Of a DNA stretch of 64,000 nt, positions 35,955-45,913 are shown piece by piece. The DNA is from Nevskiales bacterium (GTDB lineage Bacteria; Pseudomonadota; Gammaproteobacteria; Steroidobacterales; GCA-2729495): NCBI GenBank assembly GCA_011526045.1, contig WYBE01000002.1, positions 149,209 to 213,208 of the forward strand. The letters run 5' to 3'. Each line of letters begins with the position of its first letter. Within the stretch, counting starts at the first letter, position 1. The notes beneath the pieces are model-generated. The model made no database searches. It was not told where the DNA came from and saw only the letters and a program-made list of their open reading frames with translations. Made by a program: the position numbers and the translations under genes.

Positions 35955-36854
35955 ATGCGCACCGCACCCGCCATCGACCGCCTCTGGGCGGGCCACTGGC
36001 CCGAACCCGACACGCAGCGTTTCCCGGGCGCGGCTGCGCGGCGCAATGTTTTCGTGATCGAGACCTGCCAGCGGCGGCTCGCCATCGCTGCAGGCCCTGC
36101 GACCGCACTCACGTCGCTGCACCCGCCGGAACAGTTTCACGGCATCGCCGCCTATCAGTTCCTGCTGGAGGTGGCGGCCGGTTTGCGCAGCGCAGTGCCG
36201 GGCGAAACCAACGTCTTCGGCCAGGTCCGGCGCGCCTGGGACGAATTCCGCCGCACAGCGGACCGGGATGTTGCCGGCCCCCTCGATGCATCGATGGCCT
36301 GCCTCATTGCCGACACGCGGGCAATCCGCCGCGAGCACCTGCAGGGCATCGGCGGGGCGTCGTACGGGGCGCTCGTGCGCCGCCTGCTGCGACCCGCGGA
36401 CGGTCAGCGTGTGCTGTTTGCCGGCGCAGGCGCTCTCGCCCGCTCCATGCTCGCCTTCTTCAGCACCGCACAGCTCGGCGTCTGGAGCCGCGGCCCGGCC
36501 GGCCCCGCATTTGGCGGCGTGGCCCGGTCATTCGCGAGGGAGCATGGCGGACAGGCGGCTGAGTGGGCCGATCACGTCATCATTACTACGCCCGCCGACC
36601 CGACCAATGACCAGCGTTGGCTCGCATGGCTTGCCAATAGCGACGCGGCCTCGGCCATCCACCTCGGCCACCGTCGTGTCGACGGCTTCGGCTGGCCGGC
36701 AACGCTGCGCGGCTACGACCTCGACGATGTCTTCGATCTGCAGCGCAGGCAGGATGACCTGCGCTCACGGCAGCTGCAACGCGCGCTGCAGGCCTGTGGC
36801 GAACGCGCACGGCAGCGTGCCGGCGAACCCGCTGCGCTTGCCGCAGGCTGGTAG
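35955..36854 (+). CDS. hemA: Short, divergent glutamyl-tRNA reductase (HemA-like)
   Basis: A 299-residue protein related to glutamyl-tRNA reductase, whose usual length is about 420. The catalytic Cys is kept in VIETCQRRLAIA (family TCNR), and the GETNVFGQVRRAW segment matches GEPQILGQVK. But the His of the family RHLFRVA motif is Phe here (AYQFLLEVAAGL), only about 35 residues precede the Cys, and most of the dimerisation helix is missing. The NADPH domain (LFAGAGALARSML) is recognisable. It is followed six bases later by the hemC-like gene. Activity is uncertain. GTG at 35946 is an alternative start. Confidence 0.7.
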   Translation: MRTAPAIDRLWAGHWPEPDTQRFPGAAARRNVFVIETCQRRLAIAAGPATALTSLHPPEQFHGIAAYQFLLEVAAGLRSAVPGETNVFGQVRRAWDEFRRTADRDVAGPLDASMACLIADTRAIRREHLQGIGGASYGALVRRLLRPADGQRVLFAGAGALARSMLAFFSTAQLGVWSRGPAGPAFGGVARSFAREHGGQAAEWADHVIITTPADPTNDQRWLAWLANSDAASAIHLGHRRVDGFGWPATLRGYDLDDVFDLQRRQDDLRSRQLQRALQACGERARQRAGEPAALAAGW

Positions 36855-36859
36855 CGGCG

Positions 36860-38398
36860 ATGCCTGCGCGCGCCTCGCTTCGCCTCGGCAGCCGAGGCTC
36901 CGTCCTCGCTCTCGCACAGAGCCGCATCGTGATGCGCGCCCTGCGTGCGGCAGACCCCGGCATCGACATCCAGGTGGTCACGATCGACACGCCGGGCGAC
37001 CGCGACCGCTCCGCGCCACTCTCCGCCGTGAACGATCCCGGTTTCTTCTCGGCCGACATCGACACAGCGCTGCGGGCGGGACGGATCGATTTCGCCGTGC
37101 ACTCCATGAAGGACCTCCCGCTCGCGTCGCGCGCCGGCATCCGCCTCGCCGCCATCCCTGCACGGGAGGATCCGCGCGACGTCGTCGTATTCCGCCCTGA
37201 AGCCACCGACCTGTTGCGCGCGGGCCAGGCGCTGCGCATCGGCTCGTCGTCGGCGCGCCGTGCCCTGGCGGCGCATGCCTTCCTGCGCGAGGCATTGCCG
37301 CACCTGCACGACACAGGCCCCCGGCTGGAGCACGCGCCGCTGCGCGGGCCGGTCGAGCAGCGCCTGCAACGCATCCGCATGGCGCAGGACGCGCCTGGCG
37401 CACTCGACGGGATCGTACTGGCACTGGCCGGGCTCGCACGACTGTGGGGCGACCGCGACGGTCACGCCTGCATCGCACCGCTGCTCCGTGGCGCACGCCT
37501 GATGGTCCTGCCGCTCGGCGCCTGCCCCACTGCACCGGGCCAGGGAGCGCTCGCCGTGGAATGCCGCGACGACGACCACGCGCTCGCGGCACGGCTCGCA
37601 GCAATAGACGATCCGCCCAGCGCGAGACGCGTGCGCCGCGAACTGGCATTGCTCGCCGCCCAGCCCGAAGCCGAGCGCGGCGCTTTCGGCGCATCGTCCA
37701 TCCGGCACGAACGCTGCGGGACGTTGCTCTTCGTGCGCGGGCAGCGCGGCACACGGGAATTCCACCGCCTGATCTGGAAGGAACCGCCGCGGCCACGACT
37801 GGCGCGCGCCTGGGATGGCGCCGACTGGGCGCGGGCGAGCGAGTATCGCCCCGCGGGACGCCTCGACATCGCCGCCGCGCCGGCGGTATTTCTCGCGCAC
37901 TGGCGTGCCTTGCCGCCCGGCCTGTCGTTGCCGCCGACCGCACGCGCATGGGTGAGCGGGGTGGCGAGCTGGCGGCGGCTCGCCGCCCGCGGCCAGTGGG
38001 TAGAGGGCTGCGCGGAGAATCTCGGTTTTGCGGCGATCAGGTCCACCCTGGAAAGTCCGGTGCTCCAGCTCCCTGCACTGGCTGCCTGGACCGTGCTGAC
38101 GCGCGCGGACGCCGTCGCCTCCTGGCAGGGCAGCGGCGTCGGGCGCGTGCTGGCCAGCTACGCGATCGAGGAGCCGACGGGCGAGACCGTACTGCACGAC
38201 ATCGGCCAGCAGGTCGGCACGGCGACGCATTTCTACTGGGGCAGTACGGCCCAGTACCGCGCGCTGCGCCAGTGGCTGCCCGAGGGCGCGTATCACGCCT
38301 GTGGCCCCGGCAAGACCTTCCAGTCGCTGCGCAGCGCCGGCGTGACCAACCTGCAGGCATTCCCGTCACGCGAGGAATGGCAGACGTGGGTCGCCTGA
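36860..38398 (+). CDS. hemC: HemC-like plus HemD-like fusion with altered cofactor site
   Basis: A 512-residue protein. The first 300 residues resemble hydroxymethylbilane synthase: LRLGSRGSVLALAQSRIV, AVHSMKDLP with the catalytic Asp, SSSARRAL and LRGPVEQRL. The Cys that carries the dipyrromethane cofactor (GCQVPIG in the family) is absent: the segment reads RGAFGASSIRHERCGT, with the nearest Cys eight residues later. The last 200 residues look like a distant uroporphyrinogen-III synthase (HFYWGSTAQYRALRQWLPEG; CGPGKTFQSLRSAG). HemC-HemD fusions exist, but this one is divergent, so whether it makes uroporphyrinogen III is open. Confidence 0.72.
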   Translation: MPARASLRLGSRGSVLALAQSRIVMRALRAADPGIDIQVVTIDTPGDRDRSAPLSAVNDPGFFSADIDTALRAGRIDFAVHSMKDLPLASRAGIRLAAIPAREDPRDVVVFRPEATDLLRAGQALRIGSSSARRALAAHAFLREALPHLHDTGPRLEHAPLRGPVEQRLQRIRMAQDAPGALDGIVLALAGLARLWGDRDGHACIAPLLRGARLMVLPLGACPTAPGQGALAVECRDDDHALAARLAAIDDPPSARRVRRELALLAAQPEAERGAFGASSIRHERCGTLLFVRGQRGTREFHRLIWKEPPRPRLARAWDGADWARASEYRPAGRLDIAAAPAVFLAHWRALPPGLSLPPTARAWVSGVASWRRLAARGQWVEGCAENLGFAAIRSTLESPVLQLPALAAWTVLTRADAVASWQGSGVGRVLASYAIEEPTGETVLHDIGQQVGTATHFYWGSTAQYRALRQWLPEGAYHACGPGKTFQSLRSAGVTNLQAFPSREEWQTWVA

Positions 38399-39363
38399 GC
38401 CTGCGCCGCACGCGGCTCACGCCGGCCGTGCGCGAGCTCACGCGCGAAGTCGAGGTCGTGCCGGGCAAGCTGATCCAGCCCTTGTTCGTCGTGCAAGGCC
38501 GCGACCGCCGCGAGCCGGTCGCCGGCCTGGCCGGCGTGTACCGTGACACACCGCAGAGCCTGCTCGCCCAGGTGGAGCGCGACCTCGAGGCCGGCGTCGG
38601 CAAGTTCCTGCTCTTCGGTGTGCCGGCGGAGAAACGCGAGCGCGGCTTCGACCACGCCTTCTGCGCCGAGCAGGTCGCCGCCCTGCGCCGGCGCTTCGGC
38701 GCCGATGCCTGGCTCGCGGTGGACGTGTGCCTGTGCTCCTACACGACGCACGGCCACTGCGGCATCCTCGATGATGCCCGGCATCACGTGCACAACGGCG
38801 CCTCGGTCGAAGCGCTGGCTGCGGCCGCGGTGGAGTACGCCGCAGCGGGCGCGGACTGCGTCGCGCCGAGCGACATGATGGACGGGCGTATCGCGGCAAT
38901 CCGCACGGCGCTCGAGGCGCGCGGCCTGGAGCGTACGCTGATCATGAGTTACGCGGCCAAGTTCCACTCGGCGTTCTACGGCCCGTTTCGCGCCGCTGCC
39001 GAGTCCGCGCCCGCGCGCGCGGCGTCGCTGCGTGACCGTGCCAGTTACCAGCTCGACCCGGGGCGGCCGACAGATGCGCTGGCGAGCGCGCTGCGCGACG
39101 AAGCGGAAGGCGCCGATGTCCTCATGGTCAAGCCGGGATTGCCTTACCTCGACGTGCTGCAAACCCTGTCCGCGCGCATACCGCGGCCGTGGGCCGTGTA
39201 CCAGACGAGTGGCGAGCAGGCTGCGCTCGAACTGCTCGCGCGCGCAGGCCTTGCCGACCTCGACCGTGCGCAGTCCGAGTCCTGGACCGCCTTGCGGCGC
39301 GCGGGTGCGGACATGATCGTGAGCTATGCGGCGCGGCGCGCCGGCGCCATCCTCGGCGGCTGA
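38377..39363 (+). CDS. hemB: Porphobilinogen synthase (5-aminolevulinate dehydratase)
   Basis: A 328-residue HemB. The zinc Cys cluster DVCLCSYTTHGHCG, the Lys in MSYAAKFHSAFYGPF and the Schiff-base Lys in VLMVKPGLPYLD are all present, so it should be active and zinc-dependent. It condenses two aminolevulinates into porphobilinogen. It overlaps the fused hemC gene by 22 bp; GTG at 38386, nine bases after GAGGA, is an alternative and perhaps better start. Confidence 0.92.
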   Translation: MADVGRLSLRRTRLTPAVRELTREVEVVPGKLIQPLFVVQGRDRREPVAGLAGVYRDTPQSLLAQVERDLEAGVGKFLLFGVPAEKRERGFDHAFCAEQVAALRRRFGADAWLAVDVCLCSYTTHGHCGILDDARHHVHNGASVEALAAAAVEYAAAGADCVAPSDMMDGRIAAIRTALEARGLERTLIMSYAAKFHSAFYGPFRAAAESAPARAASLRDRASYQLDPGRPTDALASALRDEAEGADVLMVKPGLPYLDVLQTLSARIPRPWAVYQTSGEQAALELLARAGLADLDRAQSESWTALRRAGADMIVSYAARRAGAILGG

Positions 39364-39374
39364 TCGCAGGTGAC

Positions 39375-40652
39375 ATGAAACGGGAGCCGGAATCCGCGGC
39401 AGCGCTCTTCCGACGCGCACTGTCGGTCACCCCCGGCGGCGTGCACTCGCCGGTGCGCGCTTTCCGCGCCGTGGGCGGCACACCGTTCTTTACCCGCCGC
39501 GCGGCAGGCGCCTACCTCGAAGATTGCGCGGGGCGGCAGCTGCTCGACTTCTGCATGGGCTTCGGCCCGCTCCCGCTCGGCCACGCGCACCCGAAGGTGA
39601 AGCAGGCGGCCGTCGACGCGCTCGGTGACGGCTGGAGCTACGGCACCGCCGAGCCCTACTCGCTGGCGCTGGCCGAGCGCATCACGCAGCGGCTCCCCTG
39701 GGCGGAGAGCATCCGCTTCGTCAATTCCGGCACCGAGGCCGTGATGACGGCGGTACGGCTCGCACGCGGCGCGACCGGCCGGGCGCGCATCCTGAAATTC
39801 GCCGGCTGTTACCACGGTCACCTCGACGCACTGCTGGTGCGTGCCGGCTCGGGGCTCGCCACCGCGGGCCTCGCCGACAGCGCTGGCGTGCCGCCCGGCG
39901 TGACCGGCGATACGCTCGTGGCGCAGCTCGACGACACGGCCGGCCTGAACGAGATCTTTGAGCGACATGGCGCGGAACTCGCGGCTGCGATCATCGAGCC
40001 GTTGCCGGCGAACCACGGGCTGCTGCCGCAGCGCGAGGCCTTCGTCCGTGGCCTGCGCGAGCGCTGCACCCGACACGGCGCGCTCCTCATCTTCGACGAG
40101 GTGATCAGCGGCTTCCGCCTCGCCTTCGGCGGCTACGCGGAGGTCTCCGGCGTGGTGCCCGATCTCGTCACCTACGGCAAGGTTATCGGCGGCGGCTTCC
40201 CGGTTGGCGCTCTCGCCGGACCGCGCGACCTGATGGGGCAGCTGGCGCCCTGCGGACCCGTGTACCAGGCTGGCACACTGAGCGCGAACCCGCTCGCGAT
40301 GCGCGCCGGGCTGGCGACGCTCGATGTACTCGCGTCCGGCAGCGTTTATGCGGAACTGGAACAGCGGGGCGCACTGCTCGAATCGCTACTCACCGCCGCC
40401 GGTATCCATATCCAGCGTGTCGGCTCCATATTCTGGATTCCGGGCGCGCGCGGCCCGCGCCCGACCTTGCGTACCCCAGCGGCGATCGACCGCGGGATCA
40501 CCGCGGATTACCCACGACTGTTCCACGCGTTGCTCGACCGCGGCATCTACCTGCCACCGAGCCCGATCGAGGTCGGCTTCCTTTCCACCGCGCACGACGA
40601 GCACAATATCCGCGACCTTGCAGCGGCGATCGCCGCTGCCCTCCAGACCTGA
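39375..40652 (+). CDS. hemL: Glutamate-1-semialdehyde 2,1-aminomutase
   Basis: A 425-residue fold-type I PLP enzyme: GGVHSPVRAFRAVGG, FVNSGTEAVMTAVRLARG, IFDEVISGFR and the PLP Lys in TYGKVIGGGFPVGA. It makes 5-aminolevulinate from glutamate-1-semialdehyde, the product of HemA, so the last four genes form the path from charged glutamyl-tRNA to uroporphyrinogen. It begins 11 bp after hemB. Confidence 0.94.
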   Translation: MKREPESAAALFRRALSVTPGGVHSPVRAFRAVGGTPFFTRRAAGAYLEDCAGRQLLDFCMGFGPLPLGHAHPKVKQAAVDALGDGWSYGTAEPYSLALAERITQRLPWAESIRFVNSGTEAVMTAVRLARGATGRARILKFAGCYHGHLDALLVRAGSGLATAGLADSAGVPPGVTGDTLVAQLDDTAGLNEIFERHGAELAAAIIEPLPANHGLLPQREAFVRGLRERCTRHGALLIFDEVISGFRLAFGGYAEVSGVVPDLVTYGKVIGGGFPVGALAGPRDLMGQLAPCGPVYQAGTLSANPLAMRAGLATLDVLASGSVYAELEQRGALLESLLTAAGIHIQRVGSIFWIPGARGPRPTLRTPAAIDRGITADYPRLFHALLDRGIYLPPSPIEVGFLSTAHDEHNIRDLAAAIAAALQT

Positions 40653-40664
40653 CGACCGCGCAAG

Positions 40665-41621
40665 ATGCCGACCACCGCCTTCATCAGCCACCCTGCCTGC
40701 CTGCGGCATGACATGGGAGCGGGTCACCCGGAGTGCCCGGACCGCCTGCGCGCGATCGCAGACCAGGTACAGGCGCAGAGGCTCACCGATTTTCTACAGC
40801 ACCACGACGCACCCGCGGCCACGCGGGAGCAGCTCGCCCGGGCACACAGCGCTGCGCATATCGACGGTATCTTTGCGCACGCGCCCGCCGAAGGCCTCGT
40901 CATGCTCGACCCCGACACCCTGATGAACCCGGCGACGCTCGAGGCGGCGCTGCGGGCCGCGGGCGCCGTCGTGCTGGCAACCAACATGGTGATCGCGGGC
41001 ACGGTGCGCAACGCGTTCTGCGCGGTGCGCCCGCCGGGACATCACGCGGAGCGCGATACGCCGATGGGCTTCTGTTTCTTCAACAACGTCGCCGTCGGCG
41101 CGGCGCACGCACTCGCCACGGGCATGGCCCGGGTCGCCATCGTGGATTTCGACGTGCACCACGGCAACGGCACCGAGGACATCTTCAGCGACGAAGCACG
41201 CGTCCTGCTCTGCTCGAGTTTTCAGCACCCCTACTATCCGGGCAAGGCGGGCCGGTCCGTGCCGGGTCACCTCATCAACACGCCGCTGCGGGCCGGCGAC
41301 GGCAGCGAGTCCTTCCGGGCCGCCGTCCGCGAACACTGGCTGCCGGAACTCGAACGCTTCGAGCCGGAGATGATCTTCGTCTCCGCCGGCTTCGACGCCC
41401 ATGCCGATGACCCGCTGGCGGCGCTGCGCCTGCAGGATGCCGACTACGCCTGGGTCACGCAGCAGATCACGGCGATCGCCGCGCGGCATTGCCGCGGGCG
41501 CGTGGTCTCCGTGCTCGAGGGCGGCTATGACCTCGATGTGCTTGGCCGCTGCGTGAGCCTGCACATCCGGGGACTGCTGGAGGCCTCGCCGCCGCAGCGC
41601 GCGGCGCCAGTTGCTCCATGA
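40665..41621 (+). CDS. Histone-deacetylase-family (AcuC-like) deacetylase
   Basis: A 318-residue arginase/deacetylase-fold enzyme: the active-site His pair in RPPGHHAERD, the zinc ligands in VDFDVHHGNGTED, and FVSAGFDAHADDPL near the end. Bacterial members deacetylate proteins such as acetyl-CoA synthetase, or act on acetylpolyamines. It starts 12 bp after hemL, so it may be co-transcribed with the heme genes, but no shared role is evident. Confidence 0.93.
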   Translation: MPTTAFISHPACLRHDMGAGHPECPDRLRAIADQVQAQRLTDFLQHHDAPAATREQLARAHSAAHIDGIFAHAPAEGLVMLDPDTLMNPATLEAALRAAGAVVLATNMVIAGTVRNAFCAVRPPGHHAERDTPMGFCFFNNVAVGAAHALATGMARVAIVDFDVHHGNGTEDIFSDEARVLLCSSFQHPYYPGKAGRSVPGHLINTPLRAGDGSESFRAAVREHWLPELERFEPEMIFVSAGFDAHADDPLAALRLQDADYAWVTQQITAIAARHCRGRVVSVLEGGYDLDVLGRCVSLHIRGLLEASPPQRAAPVAP

Positions 41622-41682
41622 CGTAGAGCGAAGCGCCACCGATCTGCTAGATTGCCGCTGTCGGCTACGCCGGGTGACTGCC

Positions 41683-41796
41683 ATGGCCAATAACGATCCG
41701 CAAAACGACCTGAATGCGAAGCGCTTCCGCTACCTGCTCATGGCCTTCGTCGGGGGGATCATCCTGCTGCTCCTCGTGAGCCTCCTGCCGGGCTAG
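41683..41796 (+). CDS. Mini membrane protein, unknown
   Basis: A possible 37-residue protein with an Asn/Asp-rich start (MANNDPQNDLNAKRFRY) and one hydrophobic helix to the C-terminus. It is placed between the deacetylase and a possible terminator. No family can be assigned. Confidence 0.45.
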   Translation: MANNDPQNDLNAKRFRYLLMAFVGGIILLLLVSLLPG

Positions 41797-41818
41797 GACC
41801 GTCGCCGGGAGCCGGGCG

Positions 41819-41844
41819 CGCCGACGCGCGCGGCGTCCCTTTTT
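41819..41844 (+). terminator. Possible intrinsic terminator
   Basis: CGCCG and CGGCG pair across seven bases, followed after TCCC by five T. The stem is short, so this is weak. It would end the transcript of the deacetylase and mini-protein before the symporter. Confidence 0.4.
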
Positions 41845-41863
41845 CTCTGCTATCTTGGCCGCG

Positions 41864-43114
41864 GTGTCGTCCCGGCTTTCCATCCGCATGCTCATTGGCC
41901 TCGTGGTCGGTGCGCTACTCGGTGGCCTGGCGCATATCGTCCTCGGACCCGAATCCCGGGCCCTGAACGGCTTCATCCGTTTCATCACCGAGCCGGCGGG
42001 CAAGATCTTCCTGCGCCTGCTGTTCATGCTGGTGATTCCCCTCATCTTCTGCGCCCTGGCGCTCGGCGTGGCCGGGCTTGGCGACCTGAAGCGGCTGGGG
42101 CGCATCGGCGTGCGCACGCTGGTCTACTCGACGGCCGTTTCCACCATCGCCGTGATCATCGGCATTGCGCTCGTCAATGGTTTTCGTCCCGGCGCGGGGC
42201 TGGACCGCGACCTGGCGGACCAGGCCCGTGCGGCCGGCGCGCCGGTCGCGGGGCGCACGAACGAAACCGTTTCCGGCATGGATTTCCTGGTGAACCTGGT
42301 ACCCGCCAACGCGGTGCGCGCCATGGCCGACGGCGACATGCTGGCTGTCATGGTGTTCTCGCTGTTCATGGGTGTCGGTCTGGTGGCGACCCGCAGCGAA
42401 GCGACAAAGAAGCTCGAGGAAACGCTGGAGGGACTGAACCAGGTCGTAATGCGGCTGCTCGCGATCGTCATCGAACTCGCGCCGCTTGGCGTCGCCTGCC
42501 TGCTGTTTACGCTCACGGCCCGGATGGGCTATGACATCCTGCGCCAGCTCAGCGCCTACGTGCTGGTGGTGGTCGCCGGGCTGCTGATCCAGCAGTTCAT
42601 CGTGTACGGGCTGTCCGTGCGCCTGTTCGGCGGCATGAGCCCGCTGCGGTTCTTCGCTGCGGTACGACCCGCCGTGCTGACCGCTTTTTCCACCGCGTCC
42701 AGCAATGCCACGCTGCCGACATCGCTGCTCGTGGCCGACGACAATCTCCACCTGCCGCAGCATGTCAGCCGCTTCGTACTCACGCTCGGCTCCACCGCCA
42801 ACCAGAACGGCACGGCGCTGTTCGAGGGCGTGACCGTCCTGTTCCTTGCCCAGTTCTACGGCATCGAGCTGGATCTGGCGCAACAGTTCCTCGTGATGTT
42901 CATCTGCGTGCTTGGCGGCATCGGCACCGCCGGCGTGCCCGCCGGCTCGATCCCCGTGGTCGTGATGATTCTCGGCATGGTCGGCGTGCCACCGGAAGGC
43001 ATCGGGCTTATTCTCGGTGTGGACCGGTTCCTCGATATGTGCCGCACGACAGTCAATGTCACCGGGGACCTCGCGGCCGCGGTCGTCGTATCGCGCGGCG
43101 AACCGCCGGCCTAG
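41864..43114 (+). CDS. Dicarboxylate/amino acid:cation symporter (DAACS family)
   Basis: A 416-residue membrane transporter of the GltP/DctA family, with the re-entrant loop SSNATLPTSLLVA and the cation-binding TLGSTANQNGTALFEGVTVLF (family NMDGTA, here NQNGTA). It takes up C4-dicarboxylates or glutamate/aspartate with H+ or Na+. The start is uncertain: GTG at 41864 fits the N-terminus of relatives, TTG at 41855 and ATG at 41888 are also possible. NQNGTA in place of NMDGTA may change substrate or cation choice. Confidence 0.88.
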   Translation: MSSRLSIRMLIGLVVGALLGGLAHIVLGPESRALNGFIRFITEPAGKIFLRLLFMLVIPLIFCALALGVAGLGDLKRLGRIGVRTLVYSTAVSTIAVIIGIALVNGFRPGAGLDRDLADQARAAGAPVAGRTNETVSGMDFLVNLVPANAVRAMADGDMLAVMVFSLFMGVGLVATRSEATKKLEETLEGLNQVVMRLLAIVIELAPLGVACLLFTLTARMGYDILRQLSAYVLVVVAGLLIQQFIVYGLSVRLFGGMSPLRFFAAVRPAVLTAFSTASSNATLPTSLLVADDNLHLPQHVSRFVLTLGSTANQNGTALFEGVTVLFLAQFYGIELDLAQQFLVMFICVLGGIGTAGVPAGSIPVVVMILGMVGVPPEGIGLILGVDRFLDMCRTTVNVTGDLAAAVVVSRGEPPA

Positions 43115-43216
43115 CAACTGCCCGCTGGCACACGGTTGCCACTGGAGCGTATTGCGGCTGGCCGGTCAGCCGGGAAACCGGCTCGCTCACGGATCTTTCA
43201 GGACGTCGTCAGAGAA

Positions 43217-45865
43217 ATGACAGGTAACGCGCACGCTCACGACACCGGGCCGGACACCGTACCCGCCTGGCACACGCTCGACGGCGAAGCGGTGCTCGGC
43301 CAGCTGCAGAGCCACGCGACGGCAGGCCTCAGCCCGCACGAAGCACGACAACGCCTCGAGCAGCACGGTCGCAACGCACTGGAGACGCTGGGCGGGCGGT
43401 CGCTCTCCGCCATGATCGTGGCCCAGTTCACGGACTTCATGATCCTCGTGTTGATCGCGGCAGCGGTCATCGCCGGCATCGTCGGCGAGCCGCAGGACTC
43501 GATCGCGATCGTGGTGATCGTCGTGCTGAATGCCGTGATCGGCTTCATGCAGGAGTTCCGGGCCGAAAAGGCCATGGCCGCACTGCGCAGGCTGGCTGCC
43601 CACCGTGCGCAGGTGATCCGCGATGGTGAGCGTCGCACCGTGGAAGCCGACGAACTGGTTCCCGGTGACGTGGTCTGCCTGGAGGCAGGCGATGTCGTGC
43701 CGGCCGACCTCCGCCTCATCGAGACCGCGCGGCTGCAGACGGAGGAAGCCGCCCTGACCGGCGAATCCGTACCCGTGGAGAAAGGCACGGCGAGCCATCC
43801 GGACCGCGAGGCGCCGCTGGGTGACCGCTCCGGCATGGTGTTCAAGGGCACGCTCGTCACACGCGGCCGCGGGCGCGGCGTCGTGGTGGCCACGGGGATG
43901 CGCACCGAACTCGGGCGCATCGCCACGCTGCTGGCAGCTGACGAGGGCAAGACGCCGCTGCAGAAACGGCTGGCGCATTTCGGCCGGAAGCTGGCCGGGG
44001 TGGTGCTGGCCATCTGCGCGATCCTCTTCCTCGTGGGCTGGCTGCGCGGCGAACCGGCGCTCACGATGTTCCTCACCGCAGTGAGCCTGGCCGTGGCCGC
44101 AATCCCCGAGGCCCTGCCCGCAGTCGTCACCATCTCGCTCGCACTCGGCGCCAGCCGCATGGTCCGGCGCAACGCGCTCATCCGGCGGCTGCCGGCAGTC
44201 GAAACGCTCGGCTCGGTAACCTACATCTGCTCGGACAAGACCGGCACGCTCACCGAAAACCGCATGCGGGTGGAGACCTGCCATGCCGCTGGCGAATTTC
44301 GGCATGCTCCGGACGGCCGCGGTCCCGCCTGGCGCGAACTCGGCATGGCCATGGTGCTTTGCAATGATGCATACACGGCGCCTGGCGGAGGTCTCGTGGG
44401 CGATCCGACCGAGACCGCGCTCCTCGCCACCGTTCCCGCGGAGCAGGTGGCCGAGTGGACGGCCCGGCAGCCGCGCATCGGCGAGATCCCCTTCGATGCA
44501 CAACGTCGACGCATGAGCACGTTTCACCACGACGACGCCGGCATCGTGATGTACACCAAGGGTGCGCCGGAGTCCGTACTGCCGCGCTGCGTGGCGCAGC
44601 GTGCCGGTGATGGCAATCAGCCGCTCGACCCGGCGATCGCGGAACTGGCCGGTCGGCTGGCCGCCGAGGGGCAGCGCGTGCTGGCGTTTGCCCTCAGGCG
44701 CCTGCCCGATCTGCCCGGCGACACGGACCCTGACCGGACGGAGCGCGATCTCGTCTGCATCGGGCTCGCCGGCCTGCTCGACCCGCCGCGGGCAGAAGCG
44801 GCAGCGGCGGTAGCCGCCTGTCGCGAAGCGGGCATCACGCCGGTCATGGTCACCGGCGACCATCCGGCCACCGCAAGGGCAGTGGCCGCGCGTGTGGGAA
44901 TCGCCGCGCCCGGCGCCGAGGTCCTGACCGGAGCGGCTCTCGCAGCCCTCTCCCCGGAAGCGTTCGGCGACGCGGTGCGACGTGTGCGCGTCTACGCGCG
45001 CATCAACCCGGAGCAGAAGATCCGCATCGTCGAGGCGCTGCAGGACAACGGCGAGTTCGTCGCGATGACCGGCGATGGCGTCAACGACGCGCCCGCGCTG
45101 CGGCGTGCAGATATCGGTGTCGCCATGGGCAGGATCGGCACCGACGTCGCCCGCGAAGCCGCCGCCATGACACTGCTCGATGACAACTTCGCGACCATCG
45201 TTGCGGCGATCCGCGAGGGGCGGCGGATCTTCGACAACATTCGCAAGTTCGTGAAGTACGCGATGACCGGCAACTCAGCCGAGATCGTGACCCTGCTCTT
45301 CGCACCCTTTCTCGGCCTGCCGATCCCGCTGCTGCCGATCCATATCCTGTGGATCAACCTGGTGACCGACGGGCTGCCCGGGCTGGCGCTGGCGGGCGAA
45401 CCCGCCGAGCGGCGGATCATGCAACGACCGCCGCGACCGCCATCGGAGAGCATCTTCGCGCATGGCCTGTGGCAGCACATCCTGTGGGTGGGCCTGCTGA
45501 TGGGTGGCGTATCCCTGCTGACGCAGACGCTGAGCCTCGCCACCGGCGACTGGCACTGGCAGACGATGGTGTTCACCGTGCTGACCCTTTCGCAGATGGG
45601 TCATGTACTGGCCATACGCGCCGACAGGGACAGCCTGTTCAGCATCGGACTGGCATCCAACGCGCCGCTGCTGCTCGCCGTGCTCCTGACGTTCGCGCTG
45701 CAAATGGCGGTCATCTATCTGCCCGCGGCGCAACCCATCTTCCGGACCGAGGCGCTGACGTGGGTCGAGCTCGCTTTCTGCATCGCTGCGGCGAGCATCG
45801 TGTTCATCGCTGTGGAGATCGAGAAGTTGCTCGTCCGCCACGGCCGCTTGTACCGGGCCGCCTGA
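43217..45865 (+). CDS. P2-type cation-transporting ATPase (Ca2+-like)
   Basis: An 882-residue P-type ATPase with the N-terminal cation ATPase domain, TGESVP in the actuator, [18 protein letters not shown] (family PEGLP of Ca2+ pumps), the phosphorylation motif [10 protein letters not shown], the nucleotide site KGAPESV and the hinge [21 protein letters not shown]. About ten helices are predicted. It most resembles bacterial SERCA/PMCA-like pumps that export Ca2+ or Mn2+; the ion is not proven. The ATG at 43217 is used; an upstream TTG would add 27 residues of unconvincing sequence. Confidence 0.92.
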   Translation: MTGNAHAHDTGPDTVPAWHTLDGEAVLGQLQSHATAGLSPHEARQRLEQHGRNALETLGGRSLSAMIVAQFTDFMILVLIAAAVIAGIVGEPQDSIAIVVIVVLNAVIGFMQEFRAEKAMAALRRLAAHRAQVIRDGERRTVEADELVPGDVVCLEAGDVVPADLRLIETARLQTEEAALTGESVPVEKGTASHPDREAPLGDRSGMVFKGTLVTRGRGRGVVVATGMRTELGRIATLLAADEGKTPLQKRLAHFGRKLAGVVLAICAILFLVGWLRGEPALTMFLTAVSLAVAAIPEALPAVVTISLALGASRMVRRNALIRRLPAVETLGSVTYICSDKTGTLTENRMRVETCHAAGEFRHAPDGRGPAWRELGMAMVLCNDAYTAPGGGLVGDPTETALLATVPAEQVAEWTARQPRIGEIPFDAQRRRMSTFHHDDAGIVMYTKGAPESVLPRCVAQRAGDGNQPLDPAIAELAGRLAAEGQRVLAFALRRLPDLPGDTDPDRTERDLVCIGLAGLLDPPRAEAAAAVAACREAGITPVMVTGDHPATARAVAARVGIAAPGAEVLTGAALAALSPEAFGDAVRRVRVYARINPEQKIRIVEALQDNGEFVAMTGDGVNDAPALRRADIGVAMGRIGTDVAREAAAMTLLDDNFATIVAAIREGRRIFDNIRKFVKYAMTGNSAEIVTLLFAPFLGLPIPLLPIHILWINLVTDGLPGLALAGEPAERRIMQRPPRPPSESIFAHGLWQHILWVGLLMGGVSLLTQTLSLATGDWHWQTMVFTVLTLSQMGHVLAIRADRDSLFSIGLASNAPLLLAVLLTFALQMAVIYLPAAQPIFRTEALTWVELAFCIAAASIVFIAVEIEKLLVRHGRLYRAA

Positions 45866-45913
45866 GGCCCGGAGCGGGCACGCTTTCCGCCGGGTATTTT
45901 CCGGACTCGCCGA

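Noticed and set aside
41915..43117. A 400-codon minus-strand open frame
   Set aside because: It is antisense to the symporter gene, with no ribosome site or recognisable domain.
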